From Echinarachnius parma (lineage: Eukaryota; Echinodermata; Echinoidea; Clypeasteroida; Echinarachniidae): a DNA stretch of 64,000 nt. Positions 38,330 to 52,300 of this stretch are shown piece after piece (position 1 is the stretch's first letter; every line of letters starts with the position of its first letter). Made by a program: the position numbers and the translations under genes. The stretch covers positions 239,439-303,438 of the forward strand of contig JBAMJV010008915.1 in the NCBI GenBank assembly GCA_037951105.1, given 5' to 3'. The notes under the pieces were generated by a model, which was not told the origin of the DNA, did no database searches, and was given only the letters and a program-made list of their open reading frames with translations.

Positions 38330-39720
38330 CATACCTTCCTCTTTATGTCGTTTCATATGACCCAAATGGGGTTTGAACCTACAAACTTTTCATGAAGCAT
38401 TTAGTTCTAGAAAGAATGTGCATGCGTCGAGTCTGTTTGTGTTATCTTATGATCCAGTTGAGGATTGAACCCAAAACTTCCAAAGTTAAGATAAAAATTT
38501 ACTCTGGAAAGAACGAGCTTCAGTCAAGTCTCATGACAAGCTTCTTGTTAGTACATCATCGTCTTTACTGCTGTATTATGTAGGTCACCTGGGCAATTAA
38601 CTTCATGTCATTCTTGTAGCTTCCTTTTGACTAAGATTATGATCCCCTGGGCTTTGAACCCATGACCTCCCAACCATGAGACACTTAACTCTGGAAAGAG
38701 TGTTACAATCCAGCCAAGGTTTGAACCATCAACCTCTATCAAGAGGCATTTTACTTTGGAAAGAATGAGCTTGAGCAAAGATTTGGAAAATCATGAAAAT
38801 CATGAAAAATGTACTGCTGTATGGCCCAAGGTCTTTTGGCTAGCTCTGTTCTATGTCTGCATGGCATCTAGCTGAAGTTCAGTAGGTAGCTATTGTGACC
38901 CAGCTGGCATTGGAATCCTACAGCTGCTATAAAGGCACAAGGCACTTAAGTGTTTACTCTGAGAAGAATGAACTTGAGCCAAGTCTTGTGACAATCTTCT
39001 TGTGAAGAGTGTGCAGATCCAAAAATGGTCTCTTGCAATACAAAACCACATGTCATTTTCAAACTTCCTTGTTACTTTCTTTCATATGAACTCGATAAGG
39101 TTTGATAGGATGAGCTTGAGTTGGTGTTATCCAGCCAAGGTTTGAACTAACGGATTCCAAGTCATGGTTCCATTTACTCTGGGAAGAATGAGCATGAGCT
39201 CCTGTCTCGTGACAATCTCCTAGTCAGCGACTGGCCGTCTTTACTGATGCAAGGCCCTAGTCATTTGTTCCTTGTATGTCTGTGTGCTTAACTGTTCTAT
39301 TTCTGCACATCATCTAGCTGGAGACCAGAAGGTAGCTATTAACAGCGAGCAGACATTTGAACCCAGAACCTCTCAAGCGCAAGACACTTTCCAGTTTCGT
39401 CTTTACTCTGGGAAGAAAAACGAGCTTGAGCTGAGTCTGGCGACAATATTCTTGTCAGTGCGAGGTTTCTGCTGCTGTATTACCCCGTTCCTCTAGGCAA
39501 TAGACTGCATGGCACTTTTGTAATATACTTTTTATCACTATCTTCGTCATGACCTCATTAATTTGGGGTTAAACCCACAACTAAAAGGCACCTTATGTAA
39601 GTCTTTACTCTGGGAAGAACGAGCTTGAGCCAAGTCTTGTGACGATCTTCTTGTCGGTGCGTGGTCTTTGCTGCGTAATCGCCCATGTTCTCTTGCTGAT
39701 GAACTCCTTGGCACTCTTGT
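38330..39720 (-). repeat. Degenerate repeat field with tRNA box-B-like motifs
   Basis: Landmarks TTTACTCTGGGAAGAATGAG, AAGTCTTGTGACAATCTTCT and TCTTTACTGCTGTATTA recur many times. On the minus strand GGTTCAAACC-like words (near 38716, 38368, 38652, 39128, 39354) resemble tRNA B boxes. Copies are badly diverged and their spacing is irregular. It lies directly 3' of the UNC13D-like gene, and no frame looks coding. Confidence 0.6.
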
Positions 39721-39987
39721 CCGATTTACTCCTACTCCCCAGGATCTAACAAAATGTACAAGACCGGGAAGAGAGTGGTTATTGAACAGCAGCACAGAAT
39801 CTTCATACATTTACAAATATCAAATTTTTAACAGAAAAAATATAAATTGACTTCTAAATCTTACAGCTTCTCTCTATGAATATAAGTCTAATCACTTCCC
39901 TACTAACAGATGTGATGAGAAGAAAATAAATGATTTGAACCACACAAGCCGATCAGAAGTTTAAGAGTAAGGAATAGGATTGTAAGC

Positions 39988-40318
39988 TCACTCAGCTCGC
40001 AGGGCTTGTGCAATAACAAAACGTGAAACGAGAGCTAACGAAAAGAGGCGGAGCTTTAATTTTTCGGGATTGACATCATTGAAGGGAACCAACGAGATGC
40101 TCACCTCAATGTAACCCGGGAGACGGCCGGGCCTCTTCAGAGCGAGCATGATGGCAGGACACTGGTCTACGGTCTGCTTCTGGCTCAGCTGTCTTGCCTG
40201 GCATATCGGTATGAAGGCCTCCCCTAGGAAGCTGTTACACATCAGGGCGTTGTGGTCAATCACGGTGACGGAGATGATCACGTTGTCCGACTCGTAGGCT
40301 TCATGGGGCAATGCACCA
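39988..40318 (-). CDS. UNC13D: UNC13D E21: end of C2B and stop
   Basis: Acceptor TTTTTGTCAG (phase 2). Encodes DNVIISVTVIDHNALMCNSF then LGEAFIPI, and ends FVIAQALRAE before TGA. Loop 3 reads DHNALMCNSF where active C2 domains usually have several Asp residues. Confidence 0.9.
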
Positions 40319-43300
40319 CTGACAAAAAAAAGACAAAATTATTACGAAAAGTTATACATTTTTTGGAATTAAATAATAAAACAATCAGTCTCCTTTTTTC
40401 TTGGCTAAAATTATGGTATGAAGGGGTCCCCCATGTAGCCGTTTCACACCAGGGCATTGTGGTCAATCACGATAAAGGAGATAATCACGCTGTCTGAATT
40501 ACCCAACTAACTATAAATATATCTTTCACATGTACACTGCCTGAATATTTTCATGAGTAGTCTAAATAAAAACATTTTGATTAAGGGGCACATCAAAATA
40601 ACTTTTGAACTAAATAATTTTGTTGGGGGCATTTGACATTAGCTAATTTTCGTTCCTCATAAACTTTGTGAGGTGTCCTTGTTTATTTGATGTTGTACCA
40701 GAGAAAATGAACAAGAATTAAAACAATATTCAAACTGAAAGACCTTATTGAACACAGAGTTCAGCTCCCTGAAGATGACATTTGCCTTGATGGACACATC
40801 CTTTTCAATTCAATAACAAATATCTCCGTAACTGAGGAGACATTTGAAAACTCAGATCCCATTTCATTCTTCAATTACCATAATCTAAACACTATGGCAT
40901 AAGAGAAATTTGCAAGCTCCAAGTGATTTTGGTTCAATTTGACATAATTAATGGATCACTTCATGATTACAAATATCTCCATATTCAGGTAGACATTTAA
41001 TAATTCAAAACCTGTTACCATAAGCCAACCAACAATGCATAAGAGAAGTGTGCAAGTTTCAATAAGTGATTTTGGTAGAATTTTACATAATTATTGGATC
41101 ACTTTAATTACAAATATCTTACTATTCAGGTAGACATTTAATCAATCAAAACCTGTTACCATAAGCCAAACAACAAGGCACAAGAGATATTTGATAGTGA
41201 TTTTCGTAGAATATGACAGAGCTAACGGATGGATCACTCTAATACTCACAACTGAAAGACCTCGTTGAATACAGGGTTGAGCTCCCTGAAGATAGCCTTG
41301 GTCTTGAAGGACAGCAACTTGTTGAAGGTCGTTTCAGGACTGATCGCAACGGTTACTTGGGGATCACTCAGGCCTAAAAGAAAGAAAGAATAAAAGGGCA
41401 TTAATTATTCAATCATATACAGACTATCAACGCGACATGATTTTTGTGACAATGCAATGAATGTTCAATGTTTTTATTTGGGTCTTTCAACTATCTTAAA
41501 GGACAGTACCCTGATTTCAGGACAGATAGTCAAACTATTACCTAAAACAAATCAATTAAATATAAATACATTCATCAATTCATATCACACTATTAACCCA
41601 CTTAGAAACTCTATATTAAGCGCTATTATTTGTATTATTATTATTATCATGGTGGGGGGGGGGGGGGGGGAAGTGCCCCTCCCCACCTCCTTACCATAAC
41701 CTTAGCCAACAGTAATTTCCAGAACTACCATATCCACGAAATGATGATTTTCCGGACTAACCGATCCCTTCCCTTTCCTACATACTGCTACTGCAAAACC
41801 ATTATTATCAAAGTTAACAAATATATTTTAAATAAAATGTAACTCACCATTTTTGTCTACTCCGGGTAGATCCACTGCATTGCACACTGTAAGGATTAAT
41901 ATTTAGAAATAATTATTTAAACAACAAAATGTACAAATTGGAAATTTGTATCTCAAGTATTAAATTTGGAATTAAGGCTCGTGCTTCATCTTTATTTGGT
42001 GAGAGGTTTGGTAAGGCTTGATGTAACATACGCATGTAAAATTGTGGATCATTGGATTGGGCTCAAGTCTTGTACGGGTTGGAGGTTTGAGCTTGTGCCA
42101 CTGTAATATGGATAATATTGCACCTAATTAATATTTTATATCATGATTTTATCATTGAACAATTGAAACTTTGAAATACAATCTTGTTTCATACGTTTCA
42201 CAGAGTACCATTGCTACATTAAAGGAAGTCTGGATGGGTAAACCAGACGCGCGGTGCCATCTTGCGAACGCCCTGCACAAGCTGCGTAATAAACATTGGC
42301 TTAGTGTCATGGAGTGCTAGCAAACTAGCCTACATGTATTTCAAAATGGCGACCTGTGGTGAAGCATGAATTCCCACGCTTGATGATTTCTAAGACTGAC
42401 CTTTGACCGAGAGAGACCTCATTCCCTCGGCGACCTCGTGGTAGGCCATCTTGATGCTGACGTGGCCCAGGTAGACTGCGGGGGTCGTCATGCACAGGGC
42501 CAGGTCCCGGTAGTAGTCCACCATCAGGCTGTGACTGGACCGCATGTTAGGTGCCAACTTCTCCCGAATGGCGCTGTACTCCGAGGTCCTTGTCTCGTTG
42601 GTCGTTAGCCCGATGCTTGGATTTTGGAAGTACTCTTCTAGCGAGTCAAGACTCTGTGGGAAATTATAAAGCAAACATCGATATTACAATGAATTGTGAC
42701 CTTTTGGTTAAAGGGGGTGTCTTCTGTTTGTTTCTCTTATGGTTTTTTGTTGTTTGTTTGCTCGATGCTCGGATGTTGGAATAGAGTGGAGAAGTGTGAT
42801 GTCATCTATGATGTCATAAACACCTTTTTTTTAGAATTTTCAAATTTGAACTTCATTTTCAGAAAGAGCATAACAAATAATGTCTAAATACTGAAAATTA
42901 ATTGAATATGTTAAGTATTGGCTGAGATATGCCCATCCAAATGATTTTTTTCCAATAGGCAATCAGTGTTCATAACTTTATGAACCAGTGCACTATAACA
43001 CTGATTGCCCATTGAAGTAAAATTAATTTGGATGGGCATATCTCAGCCAATACTTAACATATTCAATTGATTTTCTGTATTTAGACATTATTTTTCATGC
43101 TCTTTATGAAAATGAAGTTCAAATTTGAAAATTCGAAAAAAAAGATTTTTATGACGTCATGGCTTCTGTACTCTATACTCCTCTAAGGAGTCTAGACTCT
43201 GCAGAAAATGAGGAAATGTTGATGAATTTTGGCACAAATAGTTGACTTGATTTGTTAGGGGGGGGGGGTTTGACCCAATGACGATGTGGAGCATCGTCCA

Positions 43301-46300
43301 CGAGCCGCGTAGCGGCGAGGCGATTTTTTTTGTTGGCTATTTTGCTAAGGGGGGGGGAGTTTGACCCAATAACGATGCAGAGCATAGTCCACGAGCCGCG
43401 TAGCGGCGAGGCGATTTTTGGGGAGCTATTTTGCTAAGGGGGGGGGGGGGGTTTGACCCAAAGACGTTATGTTATGTAATTCTCCTTATATTTTTTGATA
43501 TCTCCGTTTGTTTTTGTTTTAATATTGTTTTTAGGGGCACGTGCCGACAGCCCCCCGGTCGCTACGCCACTGATTAGTCTGTAATGTTTAGGCATTCATG
43601 TATTATATTGATTAATCTCACTTCAGACAAAATATACAGGCACATATATCATAACACAAACAATAGTACCTAAATATAAAGAAAACGGTGTATATTAGTC
43701 CAATTTGGTAGCCTCTTCCACAATTACATGCGCCAGTATACTTTTTTTTTTTTTTTTTTACCCTCCCAAATATTGGGGGGGATGATAATACAGGCCATCC
43801 CCCCCACCTCAAATATTGGGGGGGGGATATATCCCCCCCATCCCCCCCGTGATCGACGCCCCTGCACTCTATTAACTACATTATCGTACATCATTTAAGT
43901 TTGTAAAACAAAATGTAAAAGAAAATGACAGATCTTACCTGCTGCAGCCTTTTGTAGTAGCCTGGTGGTCTACCGTCCTGGATCCTGGACTTGATGCTGG
44001 TCAGCAGGGTGTTCCAAAGGGCCTGGATCAGGCGTGGATAGATCTGGGGCATCAGCTGCTTATACAGGGTGCCCAGGTTGTCATCTATGTAGTCAAGGAG
44101 GCTCTCCATACACTGCAAATAAAGAGAAGGTTGAAAAGCTGGTATGGGACTATCTACCTGTATTAACCGATTGCCTTTTACATTCTGAAATATTCATAGA
44201 CTAGTTTGTATATACTGTAAGCCACCGATCTCCCCTTAGCAGCAAGTTAATATAGTATATGGAACTACCATCAAAAAAACTTTGTATGGGACACGGGCTA
44301 GGGAAAATTAACTGGTCTATGTGAGTCTGCAAGGTTGACCTACACAATTATGTCGCTAGCTAAAGTTCATCCTACCCCAACTAGCCCTCTAGAAATCCCC
44401 TAGGTACTAAAGAAGATCCCTACTCAGATGGAAGCTGGGGGACCATGATGATGAATATGATGAATCATTACGTTTCTCAAATGTTTATTTCAAATTGACA
44501 AAATGTTAACGGTTTGTACCTGTTCACAAGACACTCTCTTGTTGGGGTTGACAAACTTGTCCAGAATCTTGTTGACTTCCTGACTCATCTTGAAGGCAAT
44601 GCGTCGCTCCAGGTGAGACGACTTGTAGTGGATGTCCTCGCACGCCCTCGCTGTCAGACGATGTAGCGACGAGAGCGTAAGCGTGCCAGCCCGCGTGTTG
44701 CCGTGGTAACGCACAAGGGCCGCGCAGTTGGCCTCCCACTCCAGCAGGGCGGGCAGGTTGTCAAGGTAGCCACGCACATGCTCGATGTTGTTTAGGGTGA
44801 TGCAGAGCTGGAACAAGGAGGAAAACAAGTCTTATGAAATAAACCGGCTCATCAACTTCTCCAGGGATGTACTTGTGACTTGATCTACAATTTTTGGTCA
44901 ACTAGCAAAATCAGAATTTAAGATTAGGGTTAAGCGTTAGTGTAAGGGTTGGGTTTAGGGATGGGCATCATTTGAAGTTGTACAATGGAAATGGTAGACT
45001 GAATAAGATGTACTGGTAGACAAAATCAAATTAGACTACATCAGAAGAATATTCTAGACTATATTATTCATACATTATAGTTGCTTACCTTGTCTTTGAT
45101 ATCAAACTTGCCGGACCTGCTAGTCTTGTAGAAGCCATTGGCCTCCAGGATCCAATGAATCTTGCTTCGTCACAGATCAACTGAATAACAACACTGTTTT
45201 TTTTCTTCAGATTAAGCCCCTCGTAGGCCTAGTATAGACTACTTTGCTCTCATCTATAGTTTTAAAACCTATCCTGTCTTTGATGTAAAAAGTGCCAGTC
45301 CTCCTAGGCTTGTATAAAAACCATTAGCCAACAAGACAGTACTATTACGACGAAGACTATTCTACATCCCAACACTGGTGTTATTCTTGTTTATTGCTTA
45401 CCTTGTCTTTGATATCAAACTTGCCGGACCTGCTCGTCTTGTAGAAGCCATTGGCCTCCAGGATCCAATGAATCTTGCATGCGTACAGCTTGGCTCCATC
45501 ACAGATCAACTGAAGTGGAGATAAGTTTAAAGGGTGAGTTCAGTTGAGATTATTTTGTTTGATTTTTTCCTGCTATGCCGAGGGACAATGATTGTATGAT
45601 TGACATAAACTAGTCATATAAGCCCTTGGGCTAATATAAGTTCTAGGGATTTAATACGTTCCACACTAATATTGTGTGCATGTAGGAACAAATCAATAGA
45701 TCTAATTGTAAGAGTATTGGGATAAGAGTTGATTATTACACTCAAAGGGTTACATTTCCTTTAAAAATGGCTCATTTAACCTGTTACCTTTGAGAGTCGC
45801 CAAGGGGCTAATTGGTAAAATAAACTTACATCTGTGAGTTTGGTGATGGCCATACAGCGCGTGTTCGGGCAGTTGTATCCAATGCTTTGCCACTCTTGGG
45901 TAATCTAATATACAGATAGAGAAATACCAAACAAATAAGTATTAAGAACAAAGAAAAATAAGCAAACAGAATAAACCTAGGGAAATGGCACAAGTAAAAA
46001 AAAAAATAAGAAAAAGAATCCTGAATTGCTCATAAATTTGTATTGATAGCATACAAAAAAAGCATATATAGAAACAGTATCATCATGAAATCACTTTACC
46101 TTTAATCGATTTCAGGATAAGAATAAAGTTGTCAATTAAATTATGATATACATAAGCAACATTAAAAGAAATTTATTGGAAGGGATAAGATCATGAATTG
46201 ATAATAATAAGATGACATAGAGTGGTGAAGTGTGACGTCATCAAAAACCTATTTTTATAATTTCCAAATTTGAACTTCATTTTCCGAAAGAGCATAACAA

Positions 46301-49300
46301 ATAATGTCCAAATGTTGAAAATCAATCAAATATGTTAAGTATTGGCTGAGATATGCCCATCCGAATGAATTTCATTTCAATATAGGAAATCAGTGTTGTT
46401 TGGCTCTGGTTCATAACGTTATGAACCAGAGCCAAATAACAAATACTGCAAGGCGCATTCGAAGGAAAACGTGGCAGAGGTCATCCACCGACCTGTTGGA
46501 CTGATGATATCACGAAAGTGTCTCGGAAAGGAATGAAGGGTGCAACACACTTGGCAGAAGATATAGTTGCATGGCGTGCTCTCGTGAAGACCACAGCAGC
46601 ACTTTGCAGCGCCACCTGAGCTTGATGATGATGGGCATTATTTTGTATGCTTTTTTCGGAAAATTGAGAAATTCTAAAAATAGATTATTATGACGTCACA
46701 GCTTCAGTACTCTACAGGCTTACTGGAACAGTATAAATTACGGCTTTAATGGTTTATCAAGGGATCCAAAATAGACCCCCTCCCTCCTCCTCCCCCCCCC
46801 CCCCAATAGAGATTCAGCTTATCTCAGCAAAACAAAAAATGGAGAGAGATTAAGTTTACCTTGGCGAAGCAAGCCTGGACATCTACAGCTGAAGTGGAGT
46901 ACTTGACCACCTCGTGCACCAGCTGGACATCCTTGTCAAGTTCCAAGGCTTTGTTGACCCGACTAAACGTCTCATGCTGGAAGGTCATCAGCCAATAACC
47001 CAGGGGGGTTTGGAACCACACCGGGTACTTATTGATGTCCAGGTCATCACTAGAACAAAGAAACAATAACAGACAGATACATTGTAAATAATAATTGGAA
47101 GTTATCAGGCAACATGGACATCCTTGTCAATATCTAAAGCTGTGTTGACTTAACGTCCAGTGCTGACTTGGAACCACACTGGGTACTTACCGATATCCAG
47201 GCCATCACTGGAAATATAAAACAAGGAAACAATCTAAAATAATTTATCTGCATATCAAATAAACAATTAAAAAACTCATACATAAACACATATACAATCC
47301 AACAACTCTTTACAAGACTTTTAACTATTTGCTAGGCCGAGGTTCACAAAATAGATATAGATTAAACCTTTCTTCCATGTTCTTGCTAAGAGTAGCTGCC
47401 AGCTGGTTGACTCAGCAATATTCTGGGGGAAGTGATGGTATCGAAATGCGATAACCCTACTTTTAAGTTGGACAAAATTATTGAGAATAAAGCCCACAGA
47501 CGGACGGACAGACAGCCACAAACACTGATCCTTACATGGGGGACAAAAAGTGCTAGAGATACTAAACAGATATATTGGATATATATATACATACCTTTCT
47601 TCCATGTTCTTGCTAAGTGTAGCTGCCAGCTGTTTGACAGCCATGAACAGAGACACGCCAGCCCTGGTCGACTCGGCGATGTTCTGCGGGAAGCGACGAT
47701 ATCGGGCCTGGTACTGGTTCAGCCTCATGAGGGTGACATCGTGCAGAAACTTGGAGACCTGTCGATCGACCTCCGCCGAGACCGTCGCCGAGAAATCCAC
47801 ATTGAATCTGCAGAGTTGGGACAAACAGTGAAACCTTGGTATACATAACAAGAAGCTTAGAAGCAATTTAACAATTACCTTGCTATATCACCGCGCTTGT
47901 CCTTCAGCAAGACAATTTAGCCACTATTGCTGCTCAAATTTACAGTCAAATTTACAGTATTGAACAATATGGGCCCTAAGGTCCAGCTAACTATGTAAGT
48001 AATTGTTATGACTTATTCAAACATATAGAGAAACTGACCAGAAATATACAATATAAATAAAAAAAGAGCAAAGAAAATGGGATTCCTCCGGGATTCAAAC
48101 TCGAGACCTCCATATTGCTAGACCTGCGATGCGCTCTACTAGTACTGCCTGAGCTACATATAGAAAATCCTAATGCGGTGCTCATCCCTGAAACCACATT
48201 TCTTTTCAATGCTTATGTGTTCAGAAGCTATTATGAACCTGGCATAAACCCGAAGGATAGAAATCAACTTGGCGATATAAATGTATGCGAGGGATCACTG
48301 AAGTGATGCAGCTTTTTTGTATAATCAATTCAAACATCTAGAGGACTGACGATACATACCTGGAGAAGAAGTTCTTGTAGTCTTTCTGTGGCTTACAGTG
48401 GTTGTTGATCTTGTTCAGAGTATTGGTGGTCGACTCCAGAAGTTCAACCAGCTCTCCAGGTTTCTGGGCAGGGTGGAAAGAAGGGACAAATATATTATTT
48501 CAAGCAGCTCTCCAGGGCCCATATTCATAAAAAGCACGCTAGCTTATAAGTTCCACGCTAAATGTATTTCAAATGATACGGTTTATTTAGTGAGCAAGAA
48601 ACAGTATTCCTAGTCCCCAAGTAGGGTTACCATAGTAAGCTTTAGGTACCCACTTAGTTAACACTAGTTAGCAACTACAAGATCGATCATGTGTTTAATT
48701 CTCAGCCACACCATCCAAAACTGATTTAGCATGAAGCTATAAAGCTAACAGGCTTTTATGAATATAGGCAAAGGTTTCTGGGCAGGGTGGAAAGAAGGGG
48801 AAATATATAAACTACTTTCATGGTTAAAACTATACAATCAGCGAAAGTAATGGTTACTGACGGAATAGGAAGTGCAAATCCTAATGCCTAAAATTTACCA
48901 GAACATTTAGCAATCATAATTACAACAATAACGAGGACAATAGCAATTACAATAATAAGGTTGATGTTGATGACAATGACATTGACGATGACAATGACAC
49001 TGACAATGTTGATGTTGAAGATGATGATGATGATGATGATGATAATAGTAGTAATAATGATGAAAATAATAAAAGCAGTTCGAATTATAACCATATTTAA
49101 CAATTTCATCAAACCAAAAATGATATATTAACAATAACATTGACAATAACCAGCTGGGTTAACTTACAACAGAACCATCGGGTACGGGGATCAGGTCAAG
49201 CTCGTTGAGGATGTCCTTCCTCGTGTCGTTGCGGAGAACGGACTCCAGTAGTTTGCTGACCAGTCGATGGACCGGCGTGTTGTGGTCTCGCCAAATGCGC

Positions 49301-52300
49301 ATGGACAGCAGATTTTGGAGCAGTTGTAATCTAAATAAAATTTATGTCAGTAAAAAAGTTTCACATTTTAGATAAAAATTGATACTTTTCATTACCGTAA
49401 ATACCGGCGTAATCGCCGCATACTTTTTCCTCGAAAAAAACCTGCAAAGTCGGGGTGCGGCGTGTACGCGGAGACAGTCAAGATGTCACTCTTGACCGGC
49501 CTCAAAACAACACATTTCAGCAGGTGTGGGACTATTGGTTGTATTGCACTGTATTGTATTGCGTGATAACACATTATATAGCCAAATTGTCTACGTTTAC
49601 CCTGGCCTAGAATGGTTTCTCACCTTTTTTTGCTGATATTTGCGAAATCTGATACGTTTTAACTTCAAAGTTACGAAACACATGCACACTGCCAGCGCCG
49701 CGCTCGCCTAGCTGTCATCGATCTAGCTACGTGCGTTATGAATGCATTGCATTTGCACGTACGTACATCTCAGTACCTGGTTCTCTGTAGTACCGATTTC
49801 ATGCTAAAATTTGGCACATTTTCCCAGCCGATTTTCTTGTTTCCCGCTGTTATTCCCGCTTTTTTTGTCGCCAGATTTCCTAGCACACTTTTCTCCCACA
49901 TTTTTTTTTTTCAATTTCAATGCCCAAAGTCGGGGTGCGGCGTTTACGCGGGTGCGGCGATTACGCCGGTATTTACGGTAATTGTTTCCCATTTTTGTAG
50001 AAGACAGACTCCAGGAGCTTGCTGACCAGGGGAATGTTTCACAAAGATCCTAAGATGAACTTAACTCTAAGTTGGACTTAGAAATTATGGAAAGCTGTTA
50101 GTTTCTTTAAAACAATTTTGTAAAATCTATTTTAAAAGGCATAAAATGTTGATTCAATTCATTGATATTATCTATTATCAAGGGGATTTCATGTTCTTGA
50201 TGTAAAATTTATGAAACATCTAAAATACTTGCTTTTTTTGCTTTTGAATATATTTTATTCCAAGGCTACAATTGGCTTTCCATAATAGTTAAGTTCAACT
50301 TAGGATCTTTGTGAAACACCCCCTGTTGATGGACCAGCGTGTTGTGGTCTCAACATGAATGCCTGGATTAAAGATATTGGAGCAGTTGCAACCTGGATAT
50401 AGTTATAACAAATACAAAATTAACGGTGTAACATTTAGATTCAATGGTAATTATTTCACAGCCTAATGACGGAGGACAGATTAAAAAATCTTGCTGACCA
50501 GTCGATGGATTTTAATGATTTTTGGGCAATTTTGGAATTACCAATAGTGTATCAAATTTAACTCTCTGACTAAAATAAATTCATAAACCTCTGATGAGAA
50601 TCTAGGCCAATAAACTTACTTGCAATTTTTGCTGGCGTCCTCTAGACAGGGGAGGTTGTTCGGAGGAAAGAATGGCTTACAGTCGGGCAGGTTTGCAAGG
50701 CATTCATAGATGTAGCTGCTGATGGAATTCTCCACTATAGCAGTCTAAAATCAAACATACATTAACCCAAAGTTAGCCAACATCTAGCTTTCTTATACAA
50801 TCAAATTATTACACTCATCAATAAAGACAATATTACTGTGAAAGACTATATGATTATTGAAACAAGGGTCAATACATAAGCTGACACATAAAGAGCTACA
50901 TATGAAGTAACAGCTAACAATTTGCCTTTGAGAAAAATATTAACAATACGCATATTTTGGATTGACAATACATAGGAAAGCTATATAGTTTCCATAATTG
51001 AAAGAAAACTTATGATACAATAATGTAATGCACTTTATGAATTATAAGGCTTTCATCTTTCAAAATTTGATAAAATTTATGCTTTATATCTATGGCACGT
51101 TAACCATCACATTATTGTTATGCACTGGCAAAGACTGGCAAGTTATTTATTTTGTTTTGTTCAATAGGGATGACCTACATGTATATTCATTCATCCATTT
51201 ATTTTTACCATGGGAATTTCAGCAAATATGCTCCAGCGTAATATTACGAGACTCTTGTATGGTCATAATTTTAAGAAATCTTACATAGTGATAAGGAATA
51301 TAATACAACCTGTTTCAACCTCTCACAAATACTAGTCTTTAGACTGAGTGGGGGGGGGGGGGGGGGGGGCTCTTTAGCTACACCACTACCTGAATAGAAG
51401 GAATATAATACAATCTGTTTCAACCCCTCACAAATACCTACATGTAGTCTTTAGACTGAGTGGGTGTGAATTTGCCATATCAAGCCCAAATATGATCGTT
51501 ATACGCAAACAAAACTCTGCTAATGGACATGCAAAGCATATATATACAGACAAACAATACAGAAAAGGTCAAAGGTTCAATATCAGCAAAAAAATAGGGT
51601 TGCCATGATTTGTGTTTCAATATTTACACAAATAGCCAGATACAGATGTAAGTAAAATATGAAACAAATCCACAAAATACATAATTTAAATGTAAAAAAA
51701 TGCTGAAAACTGCATGTCCGCTATAAAGGCAAGTGTAATAAAATGCAAATCAATGAAGCTGTGCAGCTATCGAATCTGGCAGATTCTTCTTCAGGCAAAA
51801 CATAATTTAATTAGTGGGTTACAGCGAAACAATATTTGTTCGTGCATTATGCCCCATACATTTCAAAGAAAAGTTACCTCAGTAATATTTTATTCTGATC
51901 TTTAAGAATAGAAAATGGAAAAAAAATGGTTGATCTATTACGCCACATACAGTTATCCATTCACATGCTTAATGTGTGTACAGCATATTGAAATTAATAA
52001 AGTATAAGAAAGGTAACAAGTTTGACTTGCATGTATAAAAGGAAATAAAGAAACTGGAAATTGTGCAAACAATACAAGTTATTTATTACAGCACAGACAT
52101 TTTAGAAATATTACCAGATTATTCCATTCTGTTGCATGAGGCAAGAGAGAGAAAAAAAATAAAAATATACACTGGAGGACATAATTTTGAAAGGAATAAA
52201 TCAGTACTGAATATACTTCACAATCACAGTATGTTTTACATTCAGTTTTAAACATTGTTTATGTATTAGGTTGCTAATACACATAGTAACAAATACAATT

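Noticed and set aside
47321-47594. Extension of the E12 frame past its donor
   Set aside because: Read-through into the intron; the in-phase GT donor at 47594 and the clean join to E13 define the exon end.
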